DNA from: JBJHBP01 sp050485645
Lineage (GTDB): Bacteria > Pseudomonadota > Gammaproteobacteria > Steroidobacterales > Rariloculaceae
Assembly (NCBI GenBank): GCA_050485645.1
Contig: JBJHBT010000038.1
Span: 1-38,470, forward strand
Length of the DNA stretch: 38,470 bases
Direction of reading: 5' to 3'
Below the pieces are notes generated by a model that did no database searches, was not told the origin of the DNA, and saw nothing but the letters and a program-made list of their open reading frames with translations. Numbering within the stretch: position 1 is the stretch's first letter; every line of letters starts with the position of its first letter. This document shows positions 1-8,284 of the stretch, one piece after another. The position numbers were made by a program, and so were the translations under genes.

Positions 1-87
1 CGCAGCAGCGCGCGCTTGAGCTGATCAACCAGATCAGCGTGTAGCCAGTCGGCTGCACACCAATCTCACGCTAACTGCCCAGACGTG
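1..87. other. Left edge, no confident gene
   Basis: This stretch lies downstream of the truncated family A gene. A plus-strand frame at 3-44 ends with a stop after about 14 codons and could be the last residues of a gene entering from the left. The minus strand over the same bases is also open and codon-like, so neither can be chosen. A short hairpin (GCTGATC, 5-nt loop, GATCAGC) is visible near 20-40. The sequence shows no homology to the C-terminal 120 codons that the neighbouring family A copy lacks, so a rearrangement junction lies near position 88. Confidence 0.25.
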
Positions 88-1097
88 CTAACAAAACCGC
101 TCGGGCAAGGCGGGGAACTTCAGTCTAAACCGCCAGTCGTTTCCTGCCAGTGAGCGCATAGTCGACGCCGCCGAATCCGCCAGGAGAAAGCCCACCTCGG
201 TGCCGCCGGACGTCACCGCCGCATCGACCACGACGGCCAGCGACTCGATGCAATCCCGCGCACCCAATACAGAAACTGCATCGGCACTACAAAGGAGCGA
301 CAGATTTACAGCAGTACGCTCCGCATCGCTCGCTGGCGCACTGTCGATATCCCGCCGTACAGCGTCGATTTGCGAATCTTCACGAACCCGGTTGACGAAG
401 TCAGCGCGGCGCGCTTCAACGTCCGCAACTCGCCCGAACGCCGATGCAGAAGAAGCTGGTGCATCAACAAGTCTGTCGATGAGCGCGCGATAGCTCAGCA
501 GCAGGTCCACCGCCAGACGCAGACGTTCCGTGTCGCCAGACAGATCTGCATTGGCATAGACGTATTCCTGGATATCGATACGTTCCCGCACACTGGCAAG
601 GCCGGGGATGTTGATCAATACAGCCGCCAGACGCTCGACCGCGGCCAGGTCGGTCGGATCGCTCGCAACAACGCGTCGAAGAATTTCTGCACGTTCTTCG
701 TAGGTTGTGACGACGGTCGCGAGCCTGTTGAGTGCGGGAATGTCGGTCGGATGGTCATGCAGATGCTGCCGGAAGACATCTTCCGCCTGCTCACGATACA
801 TACTTCTCAGTGCTGGATCTTCGCTGAGGTTCGAGAGTGTCCAATACGTAGCACCTAAAATCAGCTGCGAGTCTGGCGCGGCGACGTCGGCACGTTGCTG
901 CAAAACCGAAAGCCAAACCGTACAAGTCTCTGCTGTGGCCCCACCGGAGAGGTCTCTGCAGGCCGCCCCGTAGCGTTGACTCAGGCATTCGTAGTCCTCT
1001 GCAGGGCATTCTCTGTTCTGAGCGGAGGCAAATACACATTGCCAAGGAACAACATGGCGCAATGAGCCAGGATAATGATTGAAGGTCTTTGGTTCAT
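88..1097 (-). pseudogene. Family A copy 1, broken TPR-like exported protein
   Basis: This is a paralogue of the genes at 4555-5886 and 6963-8276. It keeps the conserved N-terminal cysteine pattern CX6CX8CX11C and the later CX12C pair. The original start is probably the ATG at 1097, since the first 23 codons read as a signal peptide there. A frameshift near 1040-1050 then moves the rest into the frame that is open from 1062 to 88. The reading frame stops after the segment equivalent to about residue 325 of the 437-443 residue paralogues, so about 120 C-terminal residues are missing. Frameshift plus truncation argue for a dead gene. A family C tail remnant ends 8 nt upstream, the spacing seen in the intact C-A pairs. 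Function unknown; TPR-like helices are inferred from repeats such as DPTDLAAVERLAAVL. Confidence 0.75.
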
Positions 1098-1105
1098 TGT
1101 GACTC

Positions 1106-1200
1106 CTATGGCCAGACCTGCACCGGATCCTGTGTCCCTGGAGGATCGAGTCTCAAGATTTCGTTCCCCCACGGAGTTCGCATGTAAAGCGGAATTCCAT
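1106..1200 (-). pseudogene. Remnant of a family C tail 1 (3' end only)
   Basis: Read on the minus strand this aligns with the last 30 or so codons of the family C genes at 5897 and 8285, ending in the shared residues VWP before the stop at 1106-1108. The nucleotide string around the stop (gactcctatggccagac) is the same as at 5890-5906. No head, hinge or HSH motif remains. It shows that copy 1 of family A once sat behind a tail 1 family C gene, as the other two A copies do. Confidence 0.65.
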
Positions 1201-1276
1201 GCGGGTCGTGGATGTACAGCGCCGCCCAGCGCGCCTCCCGCCTCCAGGGTTCAAGCACAGCAGCGGCGCATGGCCA

Positions 1277-2092
1277 CTACATGCCTTCAAGCGCGGCGAT
1301 AGCACTATCCAAGACCGAGAGTACCGTACCCTGATTCGTAATCCTCACCGATCGGTCGTCCGGAGGTAACAGCAATTCAACCTCCAGTTCGCCTCGCAGG
1401 CTCCTGAGTTCGTCCGTATAGGCTGCCGCTGAAGATCCGAACTTCGGAAGGTGTCGAATCAGGTTGGAATTACAGAAATACTCGGCGCTACGGATCAACT
1501 CCATAACCCCGGGAAGCAACGATTCCGGGGGTGAAGGCGCTGCCTGGAGCAGTGCACGGGTAGCAGAGTATCTTCGCGCTGAAATCGGGCCTTCCGTTAG
1601 CGAGGTCAAGTAATCCCGTGCGGCCTGGGACACGAGTCCACGGTACTCAAGAAACTGTATGTGCCTTCCCTGTTCGAACAGCTCGCCCCCGAGCAACGCT
1701 CGCCCGACGATCGCATTCTCTACTTCCTCTACGTCGTCAACCAGAAGATGCGCATACATCATTGCGACCTCGACGACGCGATCGTCACCGTCATGGAGCA
1801 GGTCTCGAACGACCTCGGACAGATCGAACTCCGAGCGAGCAAGCTCCGGATCCTCTCCGAATACATGCACCAATCCTCCGAATGCCGCCAGCCGGTTTCT
1901 GGCATCCGCAGACTCCATCCCACGGCGCACCATCGCTACGGCGTCCTCCATCGGGAATTCCGTCCACTGCTGCCTCTCGATTTCATACAGCTCACCGCCA
2001 AGTTCCGCGGATAACTGAGCGTGAAGGTCAGGCGCCCACAAGATGAAGGCAAAGACAAGAAGTACGGCGCGCTTCAATTGCTGAGTCTTCAT
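1277..2092 (-). CDS. Family B copy 1, small exported HEAT-like protein
   Basis: The gene encodes about 271 residues from the ATG at 2092; the frame is open to an earlier ATG at 2140. The 2092 start gives a clean Sec signal peptide (KR, then a hydrophobic run, then DLHAQ), so it is preferred. The mature part is a series of short amphipathic helices, for example VVRDLLHDGDDRVVEVAMM, that looks like degenerate HEAT repeats. No catalytic motif is visible. It lies directly behind the family C gene at 2124-3455, whose stop is 31 nt upstream of the chosen start, so the two are probably co-transcribed. A second, broken copy is at 10704-11520, and the homology extends past the stop into a shared downstream flank. 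By position it could be the partner of the tail 2 family C protein; that is inference. Family not identified by name. Confidence 0.72.
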   Translation of the reverse strand: MKTQQLKRAVLLVFAFILWAPDLHAQLSAELGGELYEIERQQWTEFPMEDAVAMVRRGMESADARNRLAAFGGLVHVFGEDPELARSEFDLSEVVRDLLHDGDDRVVEVAMMYAHLLVDDVEEVENAIVGRALLGGELFEQGRHIQFLEYRGLVSQAARDYLTSLTEGPISARRYSATRALLQAAPSPPESLLPGVMELIRSAEYFCNSNLIRHLPKFGSSAAAYTDELRSLRGELEVELLLPPDDRSVRITNQGTVLSVLDSAIAALEGM

Positions 2093-2123
2093 TGCACTAT
2101 ATCTCTTCATCTGGTTGTTTACT

Positions 2124-3455
2124 CTAAGGGATGTTCCCACTAACGATTTTTTTAACAGAGGAGCCGGGCCAAGGCGCCAAGTCCAAAGGCGTATGGCCAG
2201 TTTCTACTGGATCATGCGTATGAATCAGTACTCCATTAATTCTTATTTCATGCATCGGGAACGCATCATGATCGACTGTGAGGCTGTAGGTGGATTGCCC
2301 CTGTGACCAGTCTATCGCTAGCTTGTGCTCCCAATCGATGGCCGGCGCCCAGAGCTGGCAGGCGTTCGTTGGTGATCCATTGAATTGTACTGTCACTCTC
2401 GTTGAAGACGATTCCGCTGCTACGATATGCTCAGATAAGGAGGACATATGGTCAGCTTCCTCCGCACAGTTGGCGCTGGCCGGAGTGACCACCAAGCACA
2501 TGCCCTCATGTGTAATCTGCCAACTTGGCGGGTACGATGGGCATTGTGGGCAGTGCTTCCTGTAGCAGTTTGGCTGTGCACTCACACCCTGACCAGGATA
2601 GGCGACATAGCGATACGTTGGCCCACTGTCATGGATGATATTTTGGATACTCTGACTACTTGTATTGATCGTGAAGGAATGCAGAATCCTAAAGCTCGAA
2701 TTCTGTGTGTAAGTAGCTTGGTTGTCGCCACCAAAAACCCTGCTCACAAATGGCTCAGTAGCCCTCACGTGGTCCAAGGGAATGATCATGGCGTACTCGA
2801 CGTGTACCGGACCGGGCGGCGGCGGCGGCGGATAGACAAACACCCCCTCCGAAGTCTGCCCCAGGAACTGCCAGAACTGGGAAGTGCCGCACGGATACGG
2901 GAATCCGGACGGACAGCTGCATTCGAAGTGGTAGTCCAGACAGTAGTACTGGTACTCGTCTACCTGAACGTAGTGGTCGCTCTCCGCCCACCACCAACCC
3001 CACCACTGGCCGCCCGCGTTCGGGGGATAGTACGAAAAGTACACCTCCGCATGCGTGTCATCAATGCTCTGGCTGTTCTGCACCTGCCACATGCCGGGCG
3101 CCAGAAGTCGGGTGTCGACCCTGACGGCGGTATTCTCGGAGCCGTAGCAATAGTACCCACCTTCAATAAGCATCTGGCAGTCGTGCGATTCACCACTCCA
3201 TCCCAGAATCGTCTGACCGCTGACATTCAAGGTCGTACCGCTGTCGAACAGCCAGGTGTCGGTGGTATGTGCCAGGGATCTGGACGCGGCGAAAGCCAGC
3301 AGTAATACGCCTGCTCTGAGTATTCCGAGCGTGAGTTTCCTGAATGCGCTCAGCTTGCGTTGGATAGGGGCGCTCGGGCAGAGAGAGCTGGCGGTTCCCC
3401 CGCGATCTGGTGAATCAGCGCACGGAAAGGCATAGGCAACAGGGCAACAGGGCAC
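2124..3455 (-). CDS. Family C, exported head-hinge protein with tail 2
   Basis: The gene encodes up to 443 residues from a GTG at 3455. No ATG, GTG or TTG occurs between that codon and the hydrophobic segment at about residues 45-62, so the start is uncertain although the signal-like segment is clear. The head begins with TDTWL, as in the intact gene at 8285-9298, and is rich in Trp, Tyr and Cys. A proline run (about residues 211-216) forms a hinge. The tail after it (about 225 residues) differs completely from the HSH-containing tail of the other intact copy. It carries an IPLDHVRA segment, a GGDNQ segment and a Cys-rich CYRKHCPQCP motif. A tail of the same type is present in the fragment at 3909-4471. 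The IP...GDN...FR pattern loosely recalls DUF3238, but I would not name it on that. The downstream partner is family B, not family A. Confidence 0.72.
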   Translation of the reverse strand: MPCCPVAYAFPCADSPDRGGTASSLCPSAPIQRKLSAFRKLTLGILRAGVLLLAFAASRSLAHTTDTWLFDSGTTLNVSGQTILGWSGESHDCQMLIEGGYYCYGSENTAVRVDTRLLAPGMWQVQNSQSIDDTHAEVYFSYYPPNAGGQWWGWWWAESDHYVQVDEYQYYCLDYHFECSCPSGFPYPCGTSQFWQFLGQTSEGVFVYPPPPPPGPVHVEYAMIIPLDHVRATEPFVSRVFGGDNQATYTQNSSFRILHSFTINTSSQSIQNIIHDSGPTYRYVAYPGQGVSAQPNCYRKHCPQCPSYPPSWQITHEGMCLVVTPASANCAEEADHMSSLSEHIVAAESSSTRVTVQFNGSPTNACQLWAPAIDWEHKLAIDWSQGQSTYSLTVDHDAFPMHEIRINGVLIHTHDPVETGHTPLDLAPWPGSSVKKIVSGNIP

Positions 3456-3785
3456 GGGTCATTTAACATCTCCCCCGAAAGCCGGAGCCATGGAGTTTGG
3501 CTCTTCTGTAGCTTCGCTGTTCCGATATTCCCTAAGTATGTATTGTCTGTTAAGCACTTTAATTGCGTAAACTACATTGCACATAACCCTGACGGAACTG
3601 TGTCGAGAACCACTTTTAAGCGATCACGCCCCGGCAATGTTCACGGCGACACGTGATTCCTGCCGGCCATGCGCCGAACGTGTGGAGCTTCAAGCACTGT
3701 CAGGCGCATCAGCCGTGATTAACCCGCATTATTCGTGCGCCGTGAAAAGGCACGGCGCACGAATAATGCGGGTTAAAGCCGACCG
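3456..3785. other. Intergenic, upstream of tail 2 family C gene
   Basis: No gene was recognised in these 330 bases. The part next to 3456-3580 is AT-rich, and on the minus strand offers promoter-like hexamers (TTAACA and GAATAT, about 17 nt apart), a weak candidate for driving the family C gene. The distal part holds the perfect hairpin listed separately and unassigned GC-rich sequence. The remainder looks like rearrangement debris. Confidence 0.4.
3719..3776. repeat. Perfect inverted repeat, 26-bp arms, 6-nt loop
   Basis: Arms 3719-3744 and 3751-3776 are exact reverse complements, with loop aaaagg. The arm starts ttaacccgcattattc. The stem is far longer than a normal intrinsic terminator and is not followed by a T run on either strand. 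Two back-to-back terminal repeats of an insertion sequence, or a miniature element, would look like this. It ends 10 bp from the LiaF-like gene fragment at 3786. Confidence 0.9.
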
Positions 3786-3908
3786 TCAGCGACCAAACAT
3801 CGCGCGCAGATGGTCGGCGAACTCGACCACGCGCTCACGCAGCGTCTTGCGCAGCTTCACGTCCAGCCCTCCGAAGATCACCATACCGTCGATGATCAGT
3901 GTCGGCGC
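3786..3908 (-). pseudogene. 3' fragment of a LiaF-like gene
   Basis: About 40 codons end in a stop at 3786-3788. They contain IDGMVIFGGLDVK, which resembles the C-terminal part of LiaF/YvqF-type cell-wall-response proteins (a conserved FGG-V-V-K ending), followed by a basic helix KLRKTLRERVVEF. The 5' neighbour of this fragment is found at 12233-12360, where the same residues up to IDGMVIF are preceded by about 30 more. The two pieces share a 36-bp direct repeat in the same reading frame. The family name is a tentative motif-based guess; the split itself is directly visible. Confidence 0.6.
3873..3908. repeat. 36-bp direct repeat, left copy
   Basis: This copy is identical to 12233-12268 over 36 bases, beginning gaagatcaccataccgtc. 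The two copies bound about 8.3 kb that contain most of the duplicated A, B and C genes. Both copies lie inside the split LiaF-like gene and each abuts a truncated family C fragment. Confidence 0.9.
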
Positions 3909-4471
3909 GTCTGCCCTCTGCCGTACTGAGGGCAATCCGGGCAGTCCTTTCGATAGCACATCGGCCACGGGCTCAGGAAATTCATCGGTGGCGCATACCC
4001 TACGCTGTTGTCACCAAGATTGGACACCGAGCCGACCGTTTTGCTCGCAGTGTTGATCACCAAAGACTGGCGGATTCGGTATGTGCCGGCTGGCGAGTAT
4101 GTAGGCTGGTTGTCACCTTCGAAGAAGGTTCCGGACGACCAGACGGTGCCTGGCAGCCGGATATGATCGAATGGAATGAACATCACATACTCAATCTCCA
4201 CGAGTCCGGGTGGTGGTGGCGGCGGCGGAGGCGGCGGGGTGAATCCCGGCGGAAAGCACGTTTCCTGATACCACCTTTCACGCGCATGATGTTCCGCGAC
4301 CGCGGTCCATGTCCCGTAGTTCGTGCCAGGACCGTAGAGGTAGCCGACTGACGCAAAGTCTGGATCCACGTCGGACAGCGCGAGCACCGGTGCTCCACCC
4401 GGGGCGTACAGCCAGGTATCGACGCGGAACTCAATGGCTTCCTGCCCCGAGCAGACCCAGAGATCTATCGG
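3909..4471 (-). pseudogene. Family C copy 3 fragment, head plus partial tail 2
   Basis: The head region (about 4222-4471) is nearly identical in nucleotides to those at 6498-6747 and 8868-9114. A hinge of ten prolines follows, then a tail 2 start with IPFDHIRLPG, EGDNQPTYSP and CYRKDCPDCP, homologous to the gene at 2124-3455. The tail stops at the join with the LiaF-like fragment near 3909-3921, so about half is missing. The 5' end is also lost: at about 4471 the signal peptide and first head residues are replaced by 50 bp of foreign sequence. It is unlikely to make a working secreted protein. It shows that the same head has been joined to both tail types. Confidence 0.7.
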
Positions 4472-4520
4472 GGAAATGGAGTGTCTGACCACCGTAGCGT
4501 TTGGAAGATCCCTGCCGCAC
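4471..4520 (-). repeat. 50-bp foreign junction sequence, copy of IS91-fragment end
   Basis: These bases match 6745-6794 almost exactly. There they continue into an IS91-type transposase C-terminus. Here the match stops at 4520 and different sequence follows. It therefore marks the same recombination junction inherited by two head copies, or repeated use of one element end. Confidence 0.65.
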
Positions 4521-4554
4521 CACACACGCTACGCATATTTCAATAGCTGGGACA

Positions 4555-5886
4555 CTAGCGTTCTACGCCGAAGAGATCGGGATCATTGCGCTGCAAGTAG
4601 ATCCGCTCATCAATCCGTTCTCCAGCAGACTCGCGCGAGCCATCCCAGTCCGCTCTGCCTGCCATGAGAATCAGATACTGCTCGATCGCTTCCTCTCGCA
4701 TTCTACGCAGGACGTACTCTCCCACCAGAGCTTGACGGATGTTCTGACTATCCGGAAACAACTCCAAGCCGCGTTGTAACGTCAACAGTCGGGCACCGGC
4801 ATCCTCGAGTTCCATGTAGTAGTGGTTGTAGTACACAGCCTCTGACTGCACGCCGGCGGCAATGAGCTCTCGCAAAGACGCAGCAAAATGCCTACGCCAT
4901 TCAGGAAAGTCTCTTTCGAACATCCATGCATCTATCACCATGGACCGCAATGTCGAGCCGATCGCTTCAGCCAGCTGTGTTCCGACGGCAGTCGTTGAAG
5001 TGGTCAGAGCCGCCTCGATCACGACATCCATAGAGTCGATACAGTTTCCCGCGCCGAACACCACAATAGCGTGACGGTGACAGAGTGTGGACAGGTAGCT
5101 GACTGTAAGGCTCGAATCTTCGGTGGGTGCCTGCCGTATCTCCATCAACTTCGTGTCGATGGCCATATCCTGCCGAACCCGTTCAATGAATGCCGTGAGT
5201 CGCGCCTGCGCGTCCGCTATCCGTGCCTCGTCTGACTCCGGCGTTCCCAGCGCCGATTCGAGACGTTCGATGAAATTCCTGTAGTGAAACGCAAGGCTGG
5301 AGGCAAGGCGCAAGCGCGTCATTTCGTTCGACAAGTCCGCCTCGGCGTATGCGTACTCCTGAATTTCGATGCTCTCGAGCACGGCAGGAATGCCACTCAT
5401 GTTCAACAGAACCCGAGCCAGAAACTCGACAGCCCGCAAGTCGGTGGGATCGATCGCCACCGCTCGACGCAAATGCGCGGCGCTTTGCTCGCGCGTTCGA
5501 GCGGCGGCCGAGAGCCCGTATAGCGGCCTTACATCGCTCGGATCCTCAGTTGATCGTCCCTGAAACGTGACATCGGCAAGATCCCGATATGACTGTCTCG
5601 CGTCCGGGCTTTCACTAAGCGTCGCTAACAACAGGTACGTATGCCCGAGAATCTCCTGCACCTCGGGCGCATTGACGTCCGTACGATCCAGGAGTTCCGA
5701 CAACCATGCCGCACAGGTCTCGGCGGTCGCGCCCTCAGGTGTTGCCATGCAGGCAGCACCGAAGCGCTGATCCAGGCATCGATAGTCCTCGACCGGACAT
5801 TGGTTGCTCTGACCAATCGCCAAATCTCCCCAGCCCGGATACAGCAGCATGCAGCACGTTGATACGATAAGGGATCTATGGTTCAT
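4555..5886 (-). CDS. Family A copy 2, exported TPR-like six-cysteine protein
   Basis: The product is 443 residues. The ATG at 5886 is followed by a hydrophobic signal-like segment (residues about 5-25), and mature sequence begins near NQCPVEDY. Four cysteines follow the pattern CX6CX8CX11C (residues about 29-57) and a CX12C pair lies further on. All six are conserved in the other two copies, which suggests disulfides in the periplasm or outside the cell. The middle part has TPR-like periodicity (DPTDLRAVEFLARVLL). The start is 10 nt behind the stop of the family C gene, implying translational coupling. No enzyme motif is visible. By position this would be the partner of the tail 1 protein upstream; that is inference. 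The upstream C copy has lost its secretion signal, so this gene may be an orphan. Confidence 0.75.
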   Translation of the reverse strand: MNHRSLIVSTCCMLLYPGWGDLAIGQSNQCPVEDYRCLDQRFGAACMATPEGATAETCAAWLSELLDRTDVNAPEVQEILGHTYLLLATLSESPDARQSYRDLADVTFQGRSTEDPSDVRPLYGLSAAARTREQSAAHLRRAVAIDPTDLRAVEFLARVLLNMSGIPAVLESIEIQEYAYAEADLSNEMTRLRLASSLAFHYRNFIERLESALGTPESDEARIADAQARLTAFIERVRQDMAIDTKLMEIRQAPTEDSSLTVSYLSTLCHRHAIVVFGAGNCIDSMDVVIEAALTTSTTAVGTQLAEAIGSTLRSMVIDAWMFERDFPEWRRHFAASLRELIAAGVQSEAVYYNHYYMELEDAGARLLTLQRGLELFPDSQNIRQALVGEYVLRRMREEAIEQYLILMAGRADWDGSRESAGERIDERIYLQRNDPDLFGVER

Positions 5887-5896
5887 GAGATGACTC

Positions 5897-6747
5897 CTAT
5901 GGCCAGACCAGCACCGGATTCACTTGGCCCGGATCCAGTCTCAGGACCTCGCCCAACGGGGTGTGGCCGAAGAGCGGATTTCGCATATAGAGCGGGACTC
6001 CATGGTGACTAACCCAAGCCTTGTCCGCGTCACTAAAATCGGTATTGACATGGAAGTTCAGAATGTTCAACTCAACTTGAGTAACGTCCGGATCGGGATT
6101 GCCTTCACATGCGATACCCGCATTGTAGTCCCCTGCATCCCAGAAGTAGGGATGGCTGTGAATTCCTGCCAGCGCAGCGGTGCCTACGACGATTGCGCCA
6201 CACGGATCCTGCGTGTTAGGGGTTGTGACGGTCGGACCGTACGGGCCCTCCGGATCGTCTTCAGGGCCAAACGATGACGCCCGGTTCCCCACGACAACCT
6301 GCCCGTTCTGGCACAGCAACCGCGCTCCACGCTCAAACGGCTCCGGTTGCGGCTGCCAACTCAACATCTCGGTTATCGCCGCCGCGTCGATAGCGGACAT
6401 GGACTCGCATGGTGGCGGCGGCGGCAGCACATCAACCTCATCCATCGTAGTACCGAGATTCTCGTCCCATATGATGACGAATCCCTGACATTGCTGAAGC
6501 GGCGGAGGCGGGGTGAATCCCGGCGGAAAGCACGTTCCCTGATACCACCTTTCACGCGCATGATGTTCCGCGACCGCGGTCCATGTCCCGTAGTTCGTAC
6601 CAGGACCGTAGAGGTAGCCGACTGACGCAAAGTCTGGATCCACGTCGGACAGCGCGAGCACCGGTGCTCCACCCGGGGCGTACAGCCAGGTATCGACGCG
6701 GAACTCAATGGCTTCCTGCCCCGAGCAGACCCGGAGATCTATCGGGG
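5897..6747 (-). pseudogene. Family C copy 2, head plus tail 1 (JAMM-like), 5' end lost
   Basis: The frame is open to 6913, but the part above about 6747 is an out-of-frame reading of an IS91 transposase fragment, so no signal peptide remains. The remaining protein has the head (VDTWLYAPGGAPVLALSD), a proline hinge with LQQCQGF, a second proline run, and tail 1. Tail 1 carries PFERGA (candidate Glu ligand), GIHSHPYF (HxH) and DFSDADKAW (S-x-x-D), followed by GVPLYMRNP and a C-terminal VWP. That order of Glu, HSH and S-x-x-D is the JAMM/MPN+ signature, and the G-PLY-NP ending recalls DUF4329. The tail is intact and only clearly related, not identical, to that at 8285. Listed as a pseudogene because of the 5' loss; a cytoplasmic product is possible. 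Confidence 0.68.
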
Positions 6748-6953
6748 AAATGGAGTGTCTGACCACCGTAGCGTTTGGAAGATCCCTGCCGCACTGAGAA
6801 TCCGCTCGATCACCGCCGGCGCCTCGATGCTGGCGATCACCCGCAGCCGCCCGCCGCAGCTGCGACAGACCTCGATGTCGATGGCAAAAACCCGCTTGAG
6901 CCGCTGTGCCCACGTCAGCGCCCGTTGCCGGTCAGTCGCCGGCGATCAGTCCG
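6748..6953 (-). mobile_element. IS91-family transposase C-terminal fragment
   Basis: Reading the minus strand in the correct frame gives WAQRLKRVFAIDIEVC, then CGGRLRVIASIEAPAVIERI, the zinc-ribbon-like C-terminus typical of IS91/IS801 transposases. The frame ends in a stop about 18 codons later, next to the family C head. The HUH nuclease part is absent. The fragment fills the gap between the stop of family A copy 3 (6963) and the truncated head of family C copy 2. IS91 elements move by rolling-circle transposition and can carry adjacent DNA, a plausible cause of the duplications here (inference). Confidence 0.75.
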
Positions 6954-6962
6954 GTGTCGGCA

Positions 6963-8276
6963 TCACATCTCCGCGGGCAAGTCGGCTTCGCCACGCGCCA
7001 TTCTCAGCAAGCCATCGACACGGCCCTGAACGTGTGACGGCACCTCATCCTGCGCTACCAGCAAGTGCTCGATCGCCTGATCATGAATGCCATGCCTGAG
7101 ATACTCCAGCCCTAAAAACAGGGCGACATCACCGTCCGTCGGAAACAGCGTTGCACCGCGCTGCAATGCGATCAGTCGCGACTCCGGATCGGATTCGAAC
7201 TGCGCGTAGGCGCTAAACACTGCGGCTGTTTCCATGCCGCTCGACAGCAACTGCCGCAACGATGCGGTGACTCGATCCGGCCAATCCGGGTATGCACGCA
7301 GGAATCGCCAGCCATCAATCGACAGTGATGCCATGGTCGACGCTGCCGCATCAGCCAGCTGCAAGCCGCCGGTAGTGCCTCCGGAACGTGCAGCCGCGTC
7401 GGCGACGACCATCAGCGACTCGACACAGTCGTGTGGCCCGAACGTCGATACCGCATGATCACGACAAATGATCGCCAAGGCGGTGGCCGTCTGCGCCGGA
7501 TCGGTTACCGGGTCCTGATGGACGTCCCTCAGCAAGGAATTCCATCGAAAGTCCTCTCGAGCCCGATCAAGAAATGCTTCAAGACCCGCCTGCGCCTCGG
7601 CACTTCCCGTCGGATCCGACGAGGCAAGCTCGTTAACGAGACGTCGGTAACGGTGCGCAACCCCGAAAGCCAAACGCAGGCGAGCCGCAACGTCGGCCCC
7701 CGATGACTCTGTGAATGCATGCTGAAGCACATCTACGCCCTCGATCAGCCCCGGAATGCCACCACGGTTGCGCAGCTCATCCGCAAGGTGGTGGGCTGCC
7801 TGAAGGTTGGAAGGGTCGATCGCGACGATAGACCTCAGGTGCTCCACGCGCTCTTCGTGACTCACGGCGGCCGCCATGAGTCCGTACAGGGCACTTACCC
7901 TTACATTGACTGGATATTCGGCACCGCGGAGCTGCTCGAAGATCGCGGCGCTCTGTTCACGGTAAGACTGGCCTGTCTGCGGAACTTCACTGAACTGGCC
8001 CGATGCCAGATAGGTGTACCCGATTGTCACCTGCATTTCAGGCGCATCGGCGTCTGCGCGCTGCAGTAGTGACTGCAACAAGGTCACGCAGGTTTCAGTT
8101 GTAGCCCCCATACTTCGCGCGACGCACGCCGATCCGAACTGCTCATCGACACAGGCATAGTCGCCAACGTGACATTCGTCGTCCTGAGCCGACACAAGTG
8201 GCCCGAAGCCTAGGAGAAGCACAACGCCACAAGCCAGCGCAACAAGTGACCCACCGATTTTTGGATTGCGATTCAT
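6963..8276 (-). CDS. Family A copy 3, exported TPR-like six-cysteine protein
   Basis: The product is 437 residues. The ATG at 8276 is followed by a basic start and a hydrophobic signal segment ending near VSAQDDECHV. It has the same CX6CX8CX11C and CX12C cysteines as its paralogues, and TPR-like stretches (VAIDPSNLQAAHHLADELR; later LFLGLEYLRHGIHDQAIEHL). Length matches copy 2, so the gene appears intact; its 3' end abuts the IS91 fragment. It starts 8 nt behind the complete family C gene at 8285-9298, forming the only fully intact C-A pair in the window. Protein identity to copy 2 is visibly moderate, much lower than the near identity of the family C heads. Function unknown. Confidence 0.78.
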   Translation of the reverse strand: MNRNPKIGGSLVALACGVVLLLGFGPLVSAQDDECHVGDYACVDEQFGSACVARSMGATTETCVTLLQSLLQRADADAPEMQVTIGYTYLASGQFSEVPQTGQSYREQSAAIFEQLRGAEYPVNVRVSALYGLMAAAVSHEERVEHLRSIVAIDPSNLQAAHHLADELRNRGGIPGLIEGVDVLQHAFTESSGADVAARLRLAFGVAHRYRRLVNELASSDPTGSAEAQAGLEAFLDRAREDFRWNSLLRDVHQDPVTDPAQTATALAIICRDHAVSTFGPHDCVESLMVVADAAARSGGTTGGLQLADAAASTMASLSIDGWRFLRAYPDWPDRVTASLRQLLSSGMETAAVFSAYAQFESDPESRLIALQRGATLFPTDGDVALFLGLEYLRHGIHDQAIEHLLVAQDEVPSHVQGRVDGLLRMARGEADLPAEM

Positions 8277-8284
8277 GACGACTC

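Noticed and set aside
1..54. Minus-strand open stretch resembling a transposase helix
   Set aside because: Too short, and the plus strand is equally open; no family could be assigned.
3719..3776. Hairpin as an intrinsic terminator
   Set aside because: Stem much too long and no T run on either side.
6748..6913. N-terminus of the 338-codon frame beginning at 6913
   Set aside because: It is an out-of-frame reading of an IS91 transposase fragment, not a real start of family C copy 2.
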